NCBI GenBank assembly: GCA_024138025.1
Contig: JAMXBD010002789.1
Coordinates: forward strand, 62,001-126,000
Reading direction: 5' to 3'
DNA from: Combretum micranthum
Lineage: Eukaryota > Streptophyta > Magnoliopsida > Myrtales > Combretaceae
DNA length: 64,000 nt
Shown: positions 12,956 through 24,779 of the stretch, in pieces
How the letters are laid out: each line of letters begins with the position of its first letter
How positions within the stretch are numbered: position 1 is the stretch's first letter
Translations under genes and position numbers: made by a program
Notes under the pieces: generated by a model
The model's input: the letters and a program-made list of their open reading frames with translations, nothing else
Told to the model about the DNA's origin: nothing
The model's database searches: none

Positions 12956-13680
12956 GCATGGTGAAACTTTCTATCACTTGGTTTTAATTCCATTAAAAAT
13001 GGGTTTTAAATTCATTAAAATATCATGTTAATCCATGTTAATGATAGCTTGTGAAGAGATTTTGGTAATTTGACCTAGATCTAGAGTTTTTAACTTGAGA
13101 GAGGCTTTAGCTTACCTTAATGAATCTAATAGTACAAGTATATATGTTTAAGTTTATTAAGAAATAACATAATAAGGAGTTGGTGATGCAAATCGTAAGC
13201 TCTGGCTTGTATTGACAAACTTATATCTTAAAGTTTCCTTGAAAATATGTATAGAATTAGTTTTTAACCTTAACTTAGCTTTTTACTCCTTGCAATGTTC
13301 TTTTAAATCTTTATTTGGTTAGATAATAGATGAAGAGTGAGTATGATAGATGCTAACGATCCCCAAGGAATATGACCTAATACTTTCTATGCTACTTCGG
13401 TAGGTGCACTTACCTATATTAGTGATTACAATCAAAGTTAAACAAAACTTGTTAACATTTTATAAACTTTAAGAAAACTTCAGCTTCGTGTTTTATTCTG
13501 AATGTTTAAAACATACCAGCCAAGTCAACTATAAACGTATAAGAAACTATCAATTGCTCAGAAGAACATTACCAAGTTATCCAAGACATATTATATCCTT
13601 GTAAGGTGCTTAAGAAGATTAGAACATACGCTTATCAAATTTACAATAGTCTCTTAATTCTCAAATAGATTGTATCTTTC
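12956..13680. other. No gene seen
   Basis: AT-rich, non-coding in appearance. Possibly decayed retroelement interior, because a chromodomain-like relic follows directly, but no motif supports this within the stretch. Confidence 0.4.
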
Positions 13681-13689
13681 ATGTTTCAA

Positions 13690-13900
13690 AGCATAAAAAT
13701 GCTCCTTATTCTACTTCTGTCTCTTTGAAATTACTTGCTCATACCATCAAAGGCCATCCTCTCACTCAACATCTTTCTATTCCAGGGTAGTAGTTGGTAT
13801 CTTGACATAGGAAATATATCCTTCAAATTTTTGTACAATGGGTTGGTTTTTCCCAAAGACACTACTTGGGAGGATCTTTTTTACTTCTGATAGGAATATC
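13690..13900 (+). pseudogene. Chromodomain-like relic of a gypsy pol
   Basis: At about 13830-13885 the frame reads FVQWVGF, then after a shift PKDTTWEDL. This matches the QW.G....DTTWE core of retrotransposon chromodomains and the C-terminal end of gypsy pol. Upstream, 13700-13790 has text resembling the linker between integrase and chromodomain. No intact frame remains and the limits are approximate. Confidence 0.45.
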
Positions 13901-15669
13901 TTACATACTACCTTGAGGATAGGGTTGTTTCAAATGCAAAAAGGAAAATGTTATGAGTATGAAAAGATCTTCTAAGAAGCCTATCTGGATGATGGGCTGT
14001 GTAACAAAATAGGAAACAAGATTTAATTGTAAAATAGCTATTGTATAACTACAATACAAAAATTACGCTACAAAAATAGCATAACAACAATAGAACAAAT
14101 AGATCCAGCTAAGCAAACAATAAATAAAAGGTAAAATCAGAATAAGGGAACATCATCTTTGCCCCAAAATTGTTGGTGCCTCTCTTCCCTCTTCTTCTTC
14201 TTTAGTAGCTTTTACCCTGTTCGAAAAGATAAACATTTATCATGAAAAATACATACAAAATATAGTTAGTCACTAATAACGAAATCTGATTAATTTGTTT
14301 GAAATTGCATATATTTAGGTTATGGAGCAAAAACTTACATTGTGAAGGGGAGGGAGATTGAGGTCCAATGTGAGGAAGAACCTTTTTGTATAATTACTTG
14401 GGTTTATGAATAACATAGGTTGAGTTGGTGGACTCAATAATTAGTAAGTGAATACGGTCTAATAGAAAGGAACTTTGATGAAGCTCACTGAGGTTGGTTA
14501 ATGACAAATACAAAGTGCTCGTAAAAGAACCTTGAAATCTCGAGGACATTATACATAAGCTAATATGAGTAAAATCCATACCTTAAGTTACATAGTGGAA
14601 TTCTATGAAAGCTAAGCAATTTGATTATAACTTATACTTTTATTAATTTTTAAATGATATGATACACAATTAAAAAGAAATAGAGTTTCAAATAACTCAA
14701 TTGATATGATACAAATGAATAGATTCGAAGTGATTGTTCATCACAATTATGAAGGAATTGAAAAAAAAAAAGTGGGGTTTCGGAAGAAAAAAGATTCTCA
14801 AAGGTTTGTATTGATCAACTAGTTTGCAAAAATAATATTTATAATGCCTTAAATACTATTCTCCTTACAATGCTAGGGCCATAAGTTTCATAAAATAATA
14901 TTTCTTAAAATAATATATAAAAATTAAATTAAAAATGCAATAATAAAAAAGTGTATAGGTAAGAACACGGTAGTGCACTTTTAAATGTGCTCTTTATTAG
15001 ATAACTATATAAAAAATAATTTTTTTTGGTCCTATAAATTTTTTTCTTACAACCAACATTTTTTTAGGGGTAGAAGATAACATTCAACATAATAATATCA
15101 CCAAGAAATCAAATATTGTAGACGTATCTTATCTAGTGAAGTTGATGTTAGAGTCTTAGTAATTGTATACTAAAGGATGTAATTCTCCGAATACAAAGAC
15201 TGTTGATTAATGTATTCTATATATTTCATTCTTTTGATGAGTCATTTCCTTTTATAATTGAGGAGATGCTCTTTTCTGTTACATTTGGAGTGTATTTCCT
15301 CATGACATAGACAACTGTATTTAATAACAAATTCTAACAAAATAATAACAACTTTGTAACAGAATATTCTAATATGGATCCTGCTCTAATTTATCTAACC
15401 AATTTATTTTAAGACCAGCCCATAACAAGCAGTCAGCCCATATCCATTTGTCTATTACCCGTACTCCTGGATCCGACCCGCTGCTTAACCCATGTTTTTA
15501 CCCGGATCTTCTTTTCTTTTCTACGGGTCTTCTTTGTCTTCTTCATTTCCCGAACCTGTCCAAACTCATCTCCTTCTCTTCCTCGTCCGTGGAACTCTGT
15601 CCTTCACCATGAGTTTTACCCCCACATCAGAAGTAGACTTTGATAGATCAGTGTTTTTTTTTTTTTTTT
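13901..15669. other. No gene seen; anonymous AT-rich sequence
   Basis: No coding frame with family resemblance. A CT-rich stretch at 15500-15640 and a run of about 19 T at 15651-15669 sit directly before the SIRE-type LTR. A 61-codon minus-strand frame (14394-14579) has no recognisable feature. Confidence 0.4.
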
Positions 15670-15674
15670 GTAAT

Positions 15675-17288
15675 TGTTGGTCCCAATAATGTAACCAGGG
15701 GGAAGGGGTTATGAATTGGTTATATAATAAAAAATCAAAGCTTTTTCTAAAACTTCCAATTCACATCCTATCGATTAATCATATGAACTATGGTTGAGTT
15801 AATATTTGAGATTAGAATCAATTAAGAACTATACTAAGTTCTGGTCCAATTTGATTAAATTCGGATTTATGCAAATTTCCAGTAAACCCACTGAAATACT
15901 TTGTGAATTGTATCAGTATAATAAGAACATAAATAAATTTGCACGAAATGTAAAGAGAGTAGGGTAGAGAAAATTGCAAAGCTATTTATAGAGGTTCCGC
16001 CTTATGCGTACGTCCTCTCCAACTCCACATTAGGGACCCAGCTTTCCACACTGTTTGTTCCACTATATCCAAAATTCAATCAAGTTACAAGCTGTCTTTA
16101 CCAAACACTTGGCCACAAAGCACTCAGCTTGATTTTCCAAGCTTTTCTCAAGCTAACAACCAATCTACTGAGCCTACTTGTAACTCTCAACCTCACACAC
16201 AAGTGTATTAACCAAATCAAAGAACAAAATTAAATATGCTCAAGAATTAGCACAGCAACAACATAAATTTTCTATGGAATTTTCAAGCACACAATGGCAT
16301 TATTTTTAAGAAAATTGTATAGACTTTTTTATACCAAGTTCTGCTCTCTTTCTTCCTTCTTTGCTGATATATAATGCTCACTTCAACAGCTAAAAGTGTA
16401 TCTTCAAGATAGAGTTATTGTTGGAGATATTTCGAAATCCATGGAAAGTTGTTGATGTGGACTTATCTTGTTTGACTGCTGCAACATTCAAAAATCTGAA
16501 TTTAAATATGATATAATCTCTCATTTATCTTCTAATCATGTGGCTTAACGTATCTCCACAAAATATAACATTTCTTATCCTTTAAATTCGAATTTCAATA
16601 GCTGTTGTACACCATATCAAATATCCCCAAAAAAAAGGAACAATATCTTCTCTATCTTCCATAAATAACTCCAGCTTTGTTGAACCAATTTAACACGACT
16701 TTAGGTGCTTAAATTTGATCCAAAATCCTTATAAAATCGTGCTAAAATAATCTTGTAAATATTTGAAATAAATCTGCAACGAAAACCTCAACTGTACTTG
16801 TAATATCATTTGAATATCATAATTTAAATATGAACTTTAATTTAATTTTTAATCCCCATGGATATTTGAACCAACTTTGTGGAACATATTGAGTATATTA
16901 TCCAAATACACTCAATCAATGAAGTTGGGCCTTCAAATAATTCAAAATCTCAGGTCTGATATGTTTTCGGTCGTAATCTATCCATTGCAGTCTACTCTCT
17001 GAAGTACCTTCTAAAGTAGTCTCTGAAACACCTTCTGAATCCGGTTTCTTTGACAAAAACACTCTAAATCATCCACTTTAACTTCTGATAAACAGTAGCA
17101 TTCCTTGATTCTTTCTATTTTTTCTTTTATCCCATGATCCTTTCAATTTTATTCTTTTATCCTTAGAAAAGTTCTTATGCATTCAATGTTATGTTGTTGC
17201 ACATTTAAATAGTTTCATTAGTGAAGTTTAACATTTTTGTTATCATCAAAACATCATAAGAGAGATCCTAACGTTCTCCATCCTAACA
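15675..17288 (-). mobile_element. SIRE/Maximus-type Copia solo LTR, first copy
   Basis: On the plus strand it starts TGTTGGTCCC and ends ...TCATCAAAACATC...CCTAACA. On the minus strand this gives the TGTTAGGA...TGTTTTGATGATAACAA start typical of SIRE/Maximus LTRs. Flanks GTAAT (15670-15674) and GCAAT (17289-17293) differ by one base and are probably the aged target duplication. Length is about 1614 bp. It is collinear with the copy at 28352-30038, sharing for example TTTATAGAGGTTCCGC at 15995 and TTCCACTATATCCAA at 16049. No internal region is attached. Confidence 0.75.
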
Positions 17289-17369
17289 GCAATTAAATTT
17301 TTTCTTTACTTGGTGTACTAGAATCGTACTATTATTTTTCTATTTTAAAGCATCTTTAGTCAATACTTA

Positions 17370-17661
17370 CTGCTCGTTTACTTCGCTGTAATTGCAATTC
17401 CATTACGGCCTTATTCCTTATGAATAGCTATTATGCCGTTTAGTTCACCGAATAGCGATTCCATAATGAATCCCTATCACCAAAACAATGAATGACCATT
17501 AAACCTATGAATACCAATTCAATACTGGAACTGTCTTTTTTTCTAAATACCACCATTTAAATAAAAAATTAATAAAGAAAAATCCTATTACAACTCTATT
17601 TCATTCATCCGTAATAAGAATTCCATTACAACCTCATTCATTCAGCGAAGTGAATAAGCCG
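17370..17661. mobile_element. Tourist-like MITE with TTA target duplication
   Basis: A 292-bp element with terminal inverted repeats: CTGCTCGTTTACTTCGCTG on the left and the complement of CAGCGAAGTGAATAAGCCG on the right. It is flanked by TTA at 17367-17369 and 17662-17664. The TTA duplication and the CGTTTACTTCGCTG terminus suggest a PIF/Harbinger-derived MITE. It has no coding capacity. Confidence 0.7.
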
Positions 17662-17664
17662 TTA

Positions 17665-19918
17665 ATATTGAGTACATTTTACATTGTTGTTAGCTGTTGA
17701 AAACAATTTGGCACGAAAAATGGGACATTATAAGGGGAAAATGATTAAGGAACATTACAACAGAGGAAAAGGAAATGGCTAAAGGTGATCCGGCTAAGGA
17801 ATTAATGCGAAAAGCACCAGGACACAAACTAACACAAACTTGAAGACCAATGTTACCTTGAAGAAAATCAGTCTACGGATGACCACTAAACCTAAAAGAT
17901 GGTGGGATCCTCCAAAGGCAAAGGTAAGTTTATTTACCAAGTGGAGATGGCCACATCCAACATCATTGATATGACATGACTATAACATGAGTTAGAAATC
18001 TTTACAAAATTTTATTAAAAAAATAATTAAATAACCAAGTATTTTGACTCAAGGGTTAATTATTAAATCCTATACAATTGTTATATAAACTTCTTGGATC
18101 GGATGTTATTTTCCTAAATTAATTACTATATTACAAACTTTGTATTTTATTTTTTTTTTCTATCTTTTTCATTTTTGTTAGAGGAATATTCCATAGGAAA
18201 CTTTAAGGGGAAAAAATTCTTAGCTTTTAGATCAACTGCAAGTACATATGTATCCGATAGCTAGAATTAGACCATTGTAATTTTTTTTTTCAAAACTTTA
18301 AACTTTTTATTCTTTTTAATTTTCCAATCTCTTTTCACTTTAGGTTCTTTAAATTTAATTGTTTTTTAAAAAGAAGTTTTGAGAGTTATTTACTTGCATC
18401 CCTAATTTAAAAAAAATTATTGAGAAAAAAATTTTTCAGTGTCAAAAATTTTCAAAAAAGAAAAGGAAAAGACTTTCTCCTTTTTGTTATTTTATTTTTA
18501 TTAATTTTACAATTAAGGAAACCACTTCATGTGTGGAAGGTGGATTAACCATAAGTGTACTTTTTAATCTTCAAAACTATTTTCCTAATCAAATTTCAAA
18601 ATAAAGGAAAAGATGAAAAGAAATAAGAAATTTTTTTTTATTTTATTGAACAAATATATACGAAAAGGAAAGACAGAAAAAAGAAGAGAGACTAACTTGT
18701 GATTACCGATTTGCGTATTTATGGCGAGCAACAAGCAAAGCCTAAACTTTTTACGATTCTTGCGGCGGAGCTTCCGACAATTCCTAGAAAAATGCTTTGT
18801 GGTTGTGAATGTTCTGACTTTTGGGCAAAAGGAAATTAATATGTATATTTTTAAAAAAATTATAAAAATACCATTGAAATAAAAATAATCTTAAAATTAG
18901 ACAAATTGATCAATAACTGATATCGTCTCTTTAAGAGACGAGATTATTGTATTTTACAGCAACCTCATCTCTTCAAGAGAACAGTTTAAGTTACGTATTT
19001 TTGAAACTTTTTTTTCATATAATGGGATTTGTGTAATTTTTTTGAAAAAAATTGGCACTTTTTTCCTTATTCCTGACTTTTGAATAAGCTTTTAAGTAAG
19101 GCTTATGCCTCATATTAGATTAGGAAAGTTAACATTTGTCATAAAAATTCATATCTAATAATTGGTAATTTTAGATATTATTATTTCGAATGATCTGATT
19201 AGTTATTAATTTGATTGAATTTTTTAATTTTTTTAAAATACTGCTCAAAATATTTTTCTAAGCTCACACTTGCTTATGCAAGCACAAAATGCTTGAATTG
19301 ACAATCCAATCAAATTAAACTTAAATATCATGTATCGTTATATATTATTTTGATTTTCAGCCTCATTTAGAGCACATTTTCAAATGAATTTGGATTGAAA
19401 TTGAGACTCGATTCATAGAAGTCTATCTTCTTTTCAAAATCTTATCATCATTTTTTATTAGATCTTGCCAAATAAATAAGGTTCATGTAAATCTTAAAAT
19501 GAATTATTCGTGAAAGCAAAAACCTTTGTTTGCTCCAAGTCGCATCCAGTGACCACTATGCCCCTACAGACCCCCAAACCACCTATGAGCTATTTTTGGT
19601 GTTCTTACAACTTTTCATCTTATTTTTTTGTTTTTCAAAGTATTTTCATTATTTACTTATTTATTATTTTTATAAATGTTAATATGTTCTAACAAATTGG
19701 TGGACACAATACATAATTTTTATAAAATTATTATCAATATTTACACGTTGCGAAGATTCGCCATGATATACAAGGTAGAATGAATCTATTTGTTTGGTCA
19801 TTTGAGTAACATATTTTCATGGTTTTAAAAAAGATATTTACCAAGAAACAGATATTGATAAAAAAATGATAATTTTACTCATAAACAGATCATATATATA
19901 TGATATAAATATAATACA
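17665..19918. other. No gene seen; AT-rich with one small hairpin
   Basis: No supportable coding region. There is a near-perfect dyad, CGTCTCTTTAAGAGACG, at 18924-18940. A slightly GC-richer patch at 18700-18830 has no recognisable product. The rest is A/T-rich filler with homopolymer runs. Confidence 0.4.
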
Positions 19919-19923
19919 GATAA

Positions 19924-21801
19924 TGTAATGCCCTACACCTAAATGCATTACAACTCGCCACGTGTTCTCTCTTCTACAAAACATGCAAAGGCTATAAAAA
20001 CCAAGCCACAAATATAACATATAAAATTCTTCAAAAAATAACTCACAAAGGGTTACTGAAAGAATACATCAAATATATTAATAAAATCCTCATGTCAGAC
20101 TGTTGGCATAAAAATCCAAAGGCCAATAAATTAAACATCCTAAAACAAATAATGTTCTTAGAGCTTCCATCTTGAATCTGAAATCTCCAAAATCTGATTA
20201 AAAGGTAAAATAATATAATTCAATAGTCCAACTGTTCCTTTAATTCATATAATCTAAAAACTAAAAGTCTGCAGGATAATTCGTTGTGCTATCGTCCTCC
20301 TCATAGTCCATGTAATTATTATATCCAGAAAGATCGAATACCACGAGCTCATCCTTAGATCCTGAAAAATAAAAAGGTAAGTGAAAACATCCGGTACGCC
20401 ATACCACACACACATGTGCATGAACAAACATCAAAGAGGATCACATGCATAAATGCAACAACCACATGTTTATTATCTTTGATTAGCCTGCAAACAACAC
20501 AGTTTAGGACCATTTCGAACTAATCCTAAACCCAAAGTGAGTCAGACCCTGATAAAAACAATAGTACTTATTAATATATATAAACGATCTTGGGATAGTT
20601 CCTACAAACCAGTTAGTACCGTTTTAGCACCACAACCTAATCTACCGGAATCCTTTCTACGCACAAGCCCACTCGGGACAGCCACACACATTAACCATCA
20701 AGGCTTCTCGTTAACATCACTTTCTGTCAGGTCTTTACTAGCCACAGCCAAACACAAGCATCAATCAATTTAAAAGCCTGCAATGGTTAGTGCAGTTTAT
20801 ATGCATGTCTAATCCTACAAGCACAAGCAGCAAATAAGGTAAAGTCGTACCTGTATTCAGCCCTCACAGAAACATGATAATTCAACAAATATAATCTCAA
20901 TCAATAAATCCATATAAATACATTTAAATATAATCAGAATTCTATACCAAAAACTCAAATCCAAACCTTTGTCCTTGAATCAACGAGTCACTAAAAGAGA
21001 TATCTCCACAAAACCTTCCAAACCCTAAGATCCATATCAATGGAAACATACCATCGTTCAGAAATTGGTTTTTCTCCAAATTCATAGAATAAAAGATGAT
21101 TCACCTTACCTAGGTTTCGATTCAAATTCTCTTAATCTCCAAGATCGAATCCGCAAGAAGTCTTAAGGTTTGTTTCTCTAAAGAATCAATCTCCACAATC
21201 TTCTTTTCCTAAAAAAAAATAAAGAAAACCTATAAGCAAAGGATTAAACTAAAAGAACGATGGAAAGACGAAGAAGAAACCCACTTACCTAGGATTTTTT
21301 CTTAGAAAAAGTCAAGGAAAAACTAATTTAAAGGGGTCTATTTATAAGACAAGGTTAGCTTAGAAAAAATGCAACCCCCTAATCTTTAAAGATTTTGTTG
21401 ACCATCATTAATATGAGGGTTGATAATAATATCTCATTTATTAGGGTTGACCATATAACCTCTTATTTTATAACAAATGACACATTTGCCTTTCATTATA
21501 AAATATTTTTTTATATTACAGATAAGTTATAAATACAAATCAGATACAAATACGATAGTAGTAAAAATCAGAAAATCCAAATAGACCCTAAAGTGAGGAA
21601 CATGATGTATAGGAAAGTGTCAACTAATAGAGCTAAAAGGTAGAAATTTAGTGATTTATGGAACCTCCATCTATCTACGAGATAGAGGATATACTTTTAA
21701 TCTGATAAGCAATGCAATGAATTTATTGGCTTAATATTTAAGAGGTGTGACATCAAGACCAGTTCCCTACACTTAATATTATATATTATGTCATTTTGAT
21801 T
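19924..21801 (-). mobile_element. Solo LTR D (minus), probable target duplication GATAA
   Basis: On the plus strand it starts TGTAATGCCC, as does LTR G at 62201. GATAA occurs at 19919-19923 and 21802-21806. The right end reads GTCATTTTGATT, a decayed version of the GGTCATTTCA expected from the starts of A, B and C. Length is about 1878 bp. On the minus strand it has a CCTAGGTAAGT donor-like site (GT at 21288-21287) and an exon-like block ending ATACAG/GTACG at 20851. An acceptor-like TTTTTCAG follows (20362-20364). An alternative right end is TGTGACA at 21752, which would leave no target duplication. Confidence 0.65.
20261..20361 (-). CDS. Putative acidic leader peptide exon in LTR D
   Basis: After an acceptor-like TTTTTCAG, 33 codons to TAG (20263-20261) encode an acidic peptide. 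It includes DELVVFDLSGYNNYMDYEED and ends DDSTTNYPADF. Joined to the upstream exon-like block ending at 20851, the frame stays open for a few codons (..NTG) before reaching a stop. LTR G encodes the homologous DRIVYDLFGF and, after a frameshift, DDSGPNYPTDM-stop. Synonymous differences at shared residues (for example GAC/GAT, AGC/AGT, TAT/TAC, CCT/CCA) favour peptide-level conservation. No in-frame ATG upstream was found. Function unknown. Confidence 0.42.
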
Positions 21802-21806
21802 GATAA

Positions 21807-22620
21807 TGCCCTAATAACATAACTATTAGTTTTTCACATTTAAAAAGGTGAAGTCTTAGAAAAAAGGTTAAAAGTTTAACAAAATATTAGAAGACCTAGA
21901 AGACAATAGAAAAACTAATAATGAAGAAATATAGCAAGAAAAAACGTTAGATTCAAGTAGGCAAAGACTTAAATATCCTTGAAAATCTGTAATTTCTTCT
22001 TGTAATATTCTTTTACTTATAACATATAGATCTATTATTTGTTATTGTAATTATATTAATCTTCCTAAAGGTATGCAAGCATATATTATACTCTTTTTAT
22101 ATTTTCTTTTGTTACTCCTAACCTTCATTCTAAGAAAACTTTTCTTTTTCTTAATATAGTTAATAAACAGTGTAATCTAATTAAGGATTTTTGTTTAATC
22201 AAAAGTCTTTCTTTTCTTTGGATCTATTCTTCTAATCTTACTATCTGATTATATAGTTGTATCTCTTGTTCTCTAAGTCTATTTATTTATTGTCTATGAA
22301 AGCCTATTACCATAAATCAAACACTATATAATGAATGAACAATAATAGTCTTGTCTTACAAACAATAATAGTCTTGTGAAAGGCAAACACTTTATAGTAG
22401 ATACCAATATGAACAATAGTCTGTAAAAGTCTTAAAGTAATGAACAATAGTCAACAATAATGACTACAAGGCTAAATAAGATGCCATCAAGGCTTTATGT
22501 TTCTTTAATGCTACTCAATACTTGAGGTTATTATCTTTGCTAAAATGACTAGATTTGTTATACCTCTTTTCTATCATGCAATCTTAATTTCTTAAACTCC
22601 TCTATTTAACCTTTCCTTTA
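21807..22620. other. No gene seen; possibly viral leader flank
   Basis: AT-rich sequence between LTR D and the pararetroviral relic, with repeated AACAATAGTC words at 22345-22460. Nothing coding is supportable. It may belong to the viral insertion but no motif proves it. Confidence 0.35.
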
Positions 22621-22629
22621 TCCTTTATT

Positions 22630-22935
22630 TAGTATAAAAGCCAAAACAAAATTTATTAGTCCAAGACTTCTACTTCTTGAACAAACTATCAAGCATCAAG
22701 CTAACAACAACCCATGATAAAGCCTTTTCTCAGCAACCAATGGGCATAATAATGGCTAGATACAATAGGTTTATAATAATAAAACCTGAAATGGCTCTGA
22801 TACTAAATAAAGGAAGAAAGGATCGGAATCCAAGACGGAATAAAAAAAGGGTAAGATCACGAGGAAAAGGAAATATAATGGTATTAACAAAATACAATTA
22901 TTTTAGACAAAGCAACAAGTTCGTTCCCTTTCGCT
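22630..22935 (+). other. Endogenous pararetrovirus leader-like segment
   Basis: A TATAAAAG box (about 22641) precedes a leader-like stretch. This contains TTTTCTCAGCAACCAATGGGCATAATAATGG-type text whose relative recurs at about 30158-30200. It also contains a block at 22797-22926 that recurs, diverged, at about 24098-24222. A GGCTCTGATAC word at 22793 resembles the complement of a tRNA-Met primer site. It leads directly into the movement-protein relic, so I assign it to the same viral insertion. Confidence 0.45.
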
Positions 22936-22939
22936 AGGT

Positions 22940-23425
22940 TCCCAACAAATATAATGTAGGAGCTTTAAATTTTGGAAAAATAGGTTTAGTTAGAACAACT
23001 AGAGAAGAAAAAAGTATTGTAACAATAGAACCTGTAAATATAAAATTGTTGAAGGAGACAACTATAAATAAATTAAAAAATGAAGGAAAAAGTTTACTAT
23101 ATTTAGTTGTGATAGTAATAGGAGTTAAAGGCCCAGTTAGAAAAAGAAGCAATAGCAAAATTATTAGTGATTATATTAGATAAATCATGCTAGAAAAATG
23201 TGAGAAGAGTAGTAACAGGAACAATAGAAATTGATATGAATGAGAATAAAGGGATATTTTATTGTGTACGTAATTATATGATAAGTTTGAATAATATAAA
23301 GAATTTAGAATTAGGGATATAGAGTAAGGGATATGAAGACCATGTAGAAGAAAATATGTTAATTAATGTATGATTTATAAGAATAGAAACAGATGGTAGT
23401 AACACACAATATAAATTAAATATAG
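22940..23425 (+). pseudogene. Relic of a Caulimoviridae 30K-type movement protein
   Basis: Conceptual reading in the plus direction, with at least one frameshift near 23125 and stops near 23190, 23322 and 23370, shows features of the 30K movement-protein family of plant pararetroviruses. An N-terminal beta-rich segment with LLYLVVIVIGVKG is at about 23093-23130. A GTIEIDMN segment then a YCV.NYMISLN segment are at about 23218-23290, and a KGYEDH segment is at about 23328-23345. In life such proteins widen plasmodesmata for cell-to-cell spread. This copy is dead and merely a genomic fossil. Neighbouring leader and coding relics support one integrated viral genome. The genus cannot be fixed from this fragment. 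Confidence 0.7.
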
Positions 23426-23448
23426 ATGGGATAATACAAGAAAGAACT

Positions 23449-23965
23449 AAAGAATTCTCTTCTATCATTTTTTCTACTTCCTTTGTTATCTCTTCTATAG
23501 ATTTTGGTTCTTGTGAGTTTATAAAAATCATATCTGTGTAATCTATATTTTCTGTTATTTCTTCTAGGTCTGTATTTTTTATATTTTCTCCTATTTTGCT
23601 AGACTTTTTTCTTTAGATTGTTTGTGGATAAATTTATTTATCAGTTTTTCTTAAATCTTTTCATAATCTTCCCCCATTTCTTTTATTTTGTATTTTTCTA
23701 TTAAATAATTGTTTTGTGGGTATCCTAACATTTTTTGTCTAACAAAAGTCTTTCCCATTTTTTCTTTTCTTTCTTCAACAAAATAATATTATTCTTCTTT
23801 ATCCAAATATATTTCTTTCCTTGACTAGTCTATTACCTCTTCATGATTTTCCTAGTCTTTTATTAAAAATCTTCCATTCATAGGATTTTTCAATATTAGC
23901 CAAAATCTAAGTATTTGCCTAGACATAGAAATTTGCAGCAATAAGAATATAGATGGAATTCTACC
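23449..23965 (-). pseudogene. Lys/Glu-rich pararetroviral ORF relic, inverted
   Basis: The minus strand shows a lysine- and glutamate-rich coding-like stretch with a GKTFV...MLGYPQN-type segment near 23705-23765 and many stops. Similar composition appears on the minus strand at 30205-30480. It lies directly against the plus-strand movement-protein relic but reads the other way, so the insertion has been inverted or is a concatemer. Assignment to the virus is by position and composition only. Confidence 0.4.
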
Positions 23966-24094
23966 TCCTTCAAGTTTTTACCACTTTTTATATGAAATTT
24001 TGTGAAATAGTAGGAGCATAATCAACAAATCTCCATAGAAGTCCAGCATTTATCGTAAGAAAACACAATGAGATTACAAGAGAAAAGAGTGGAA

Positions 24095-24779
24095 TGGTAA
24101 TTTATAAGGAGAAAAAGTATCGAAATCCAGGTAAGACTAAAAGAAAAGTAAAATCACGATGAAAAGGAAATGTAATGGTATTAACAGAACATAGTTATTT
24201 TAGACAAAGTAACAAGCTTCGTTTATTAGACAAAGTATCAAGTGGAGAATTTTATCAGTCTTCAATGGAAAGGATGTTGTTCTATAGAGAAAGCTAAAGA
24301 ACTCCTTGAGAGCACTATTCAACATAGCGATTTTAGGATAGGACCATGTCTAATATCTGAATTAAGATTAAAAGATATAACAGAAAAAGAATCACCGAAA
24401 AAGAACATAGTTACAGAATGAAAGACTTACAGACAGCTAAATCCCACATATAACATACAAAATGATAACGGCAATCAAGAAGCTTATAAAAGAGCATGGT
24501 TATATATATTCTTTAATAGAAACATATATATTGGGAAAATGCCCTTCAAAGCTAGGTAATTGATAAATTTTCTTGCGATAAAAATTTTTTGGAGACCTTT
24601 TCTTATAATACAAGAGTATGCGAAAAATAACATAGACAATAATCGCAGTCTTACTACGGATTTCCATAGAAACAGAAAAGGAGAAATAGAATTCTGCATA
24701 TATAGATTTAATATAAATCTTGAACATTTTGAATCTTTAATGATTCAAGACTATAAATTTATTGAACAAACATTATTGG
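24095..24779 (+). pseudogene. Pararetroviral relic left of solo LTR B
   Basis: The first 130 bp or so repeats the leader-like block at 22797-22926 with divergence. A frame of about 75 codons (24560-24779) runs up to the insertion site of solo LTR B, and the same frame continues to the right of the LTR at 27562. The LTR therefore landed in a once continuous coding region. I do not recognise the domain. Confidence 0.45.

Noticed and set aside
21746..21752. TGTGACA as the right end of LTR D
   Set aside because: It would leave no target duplication, whereas GATAA flanks the alternative end at 21801. I keep it as a second possibility.
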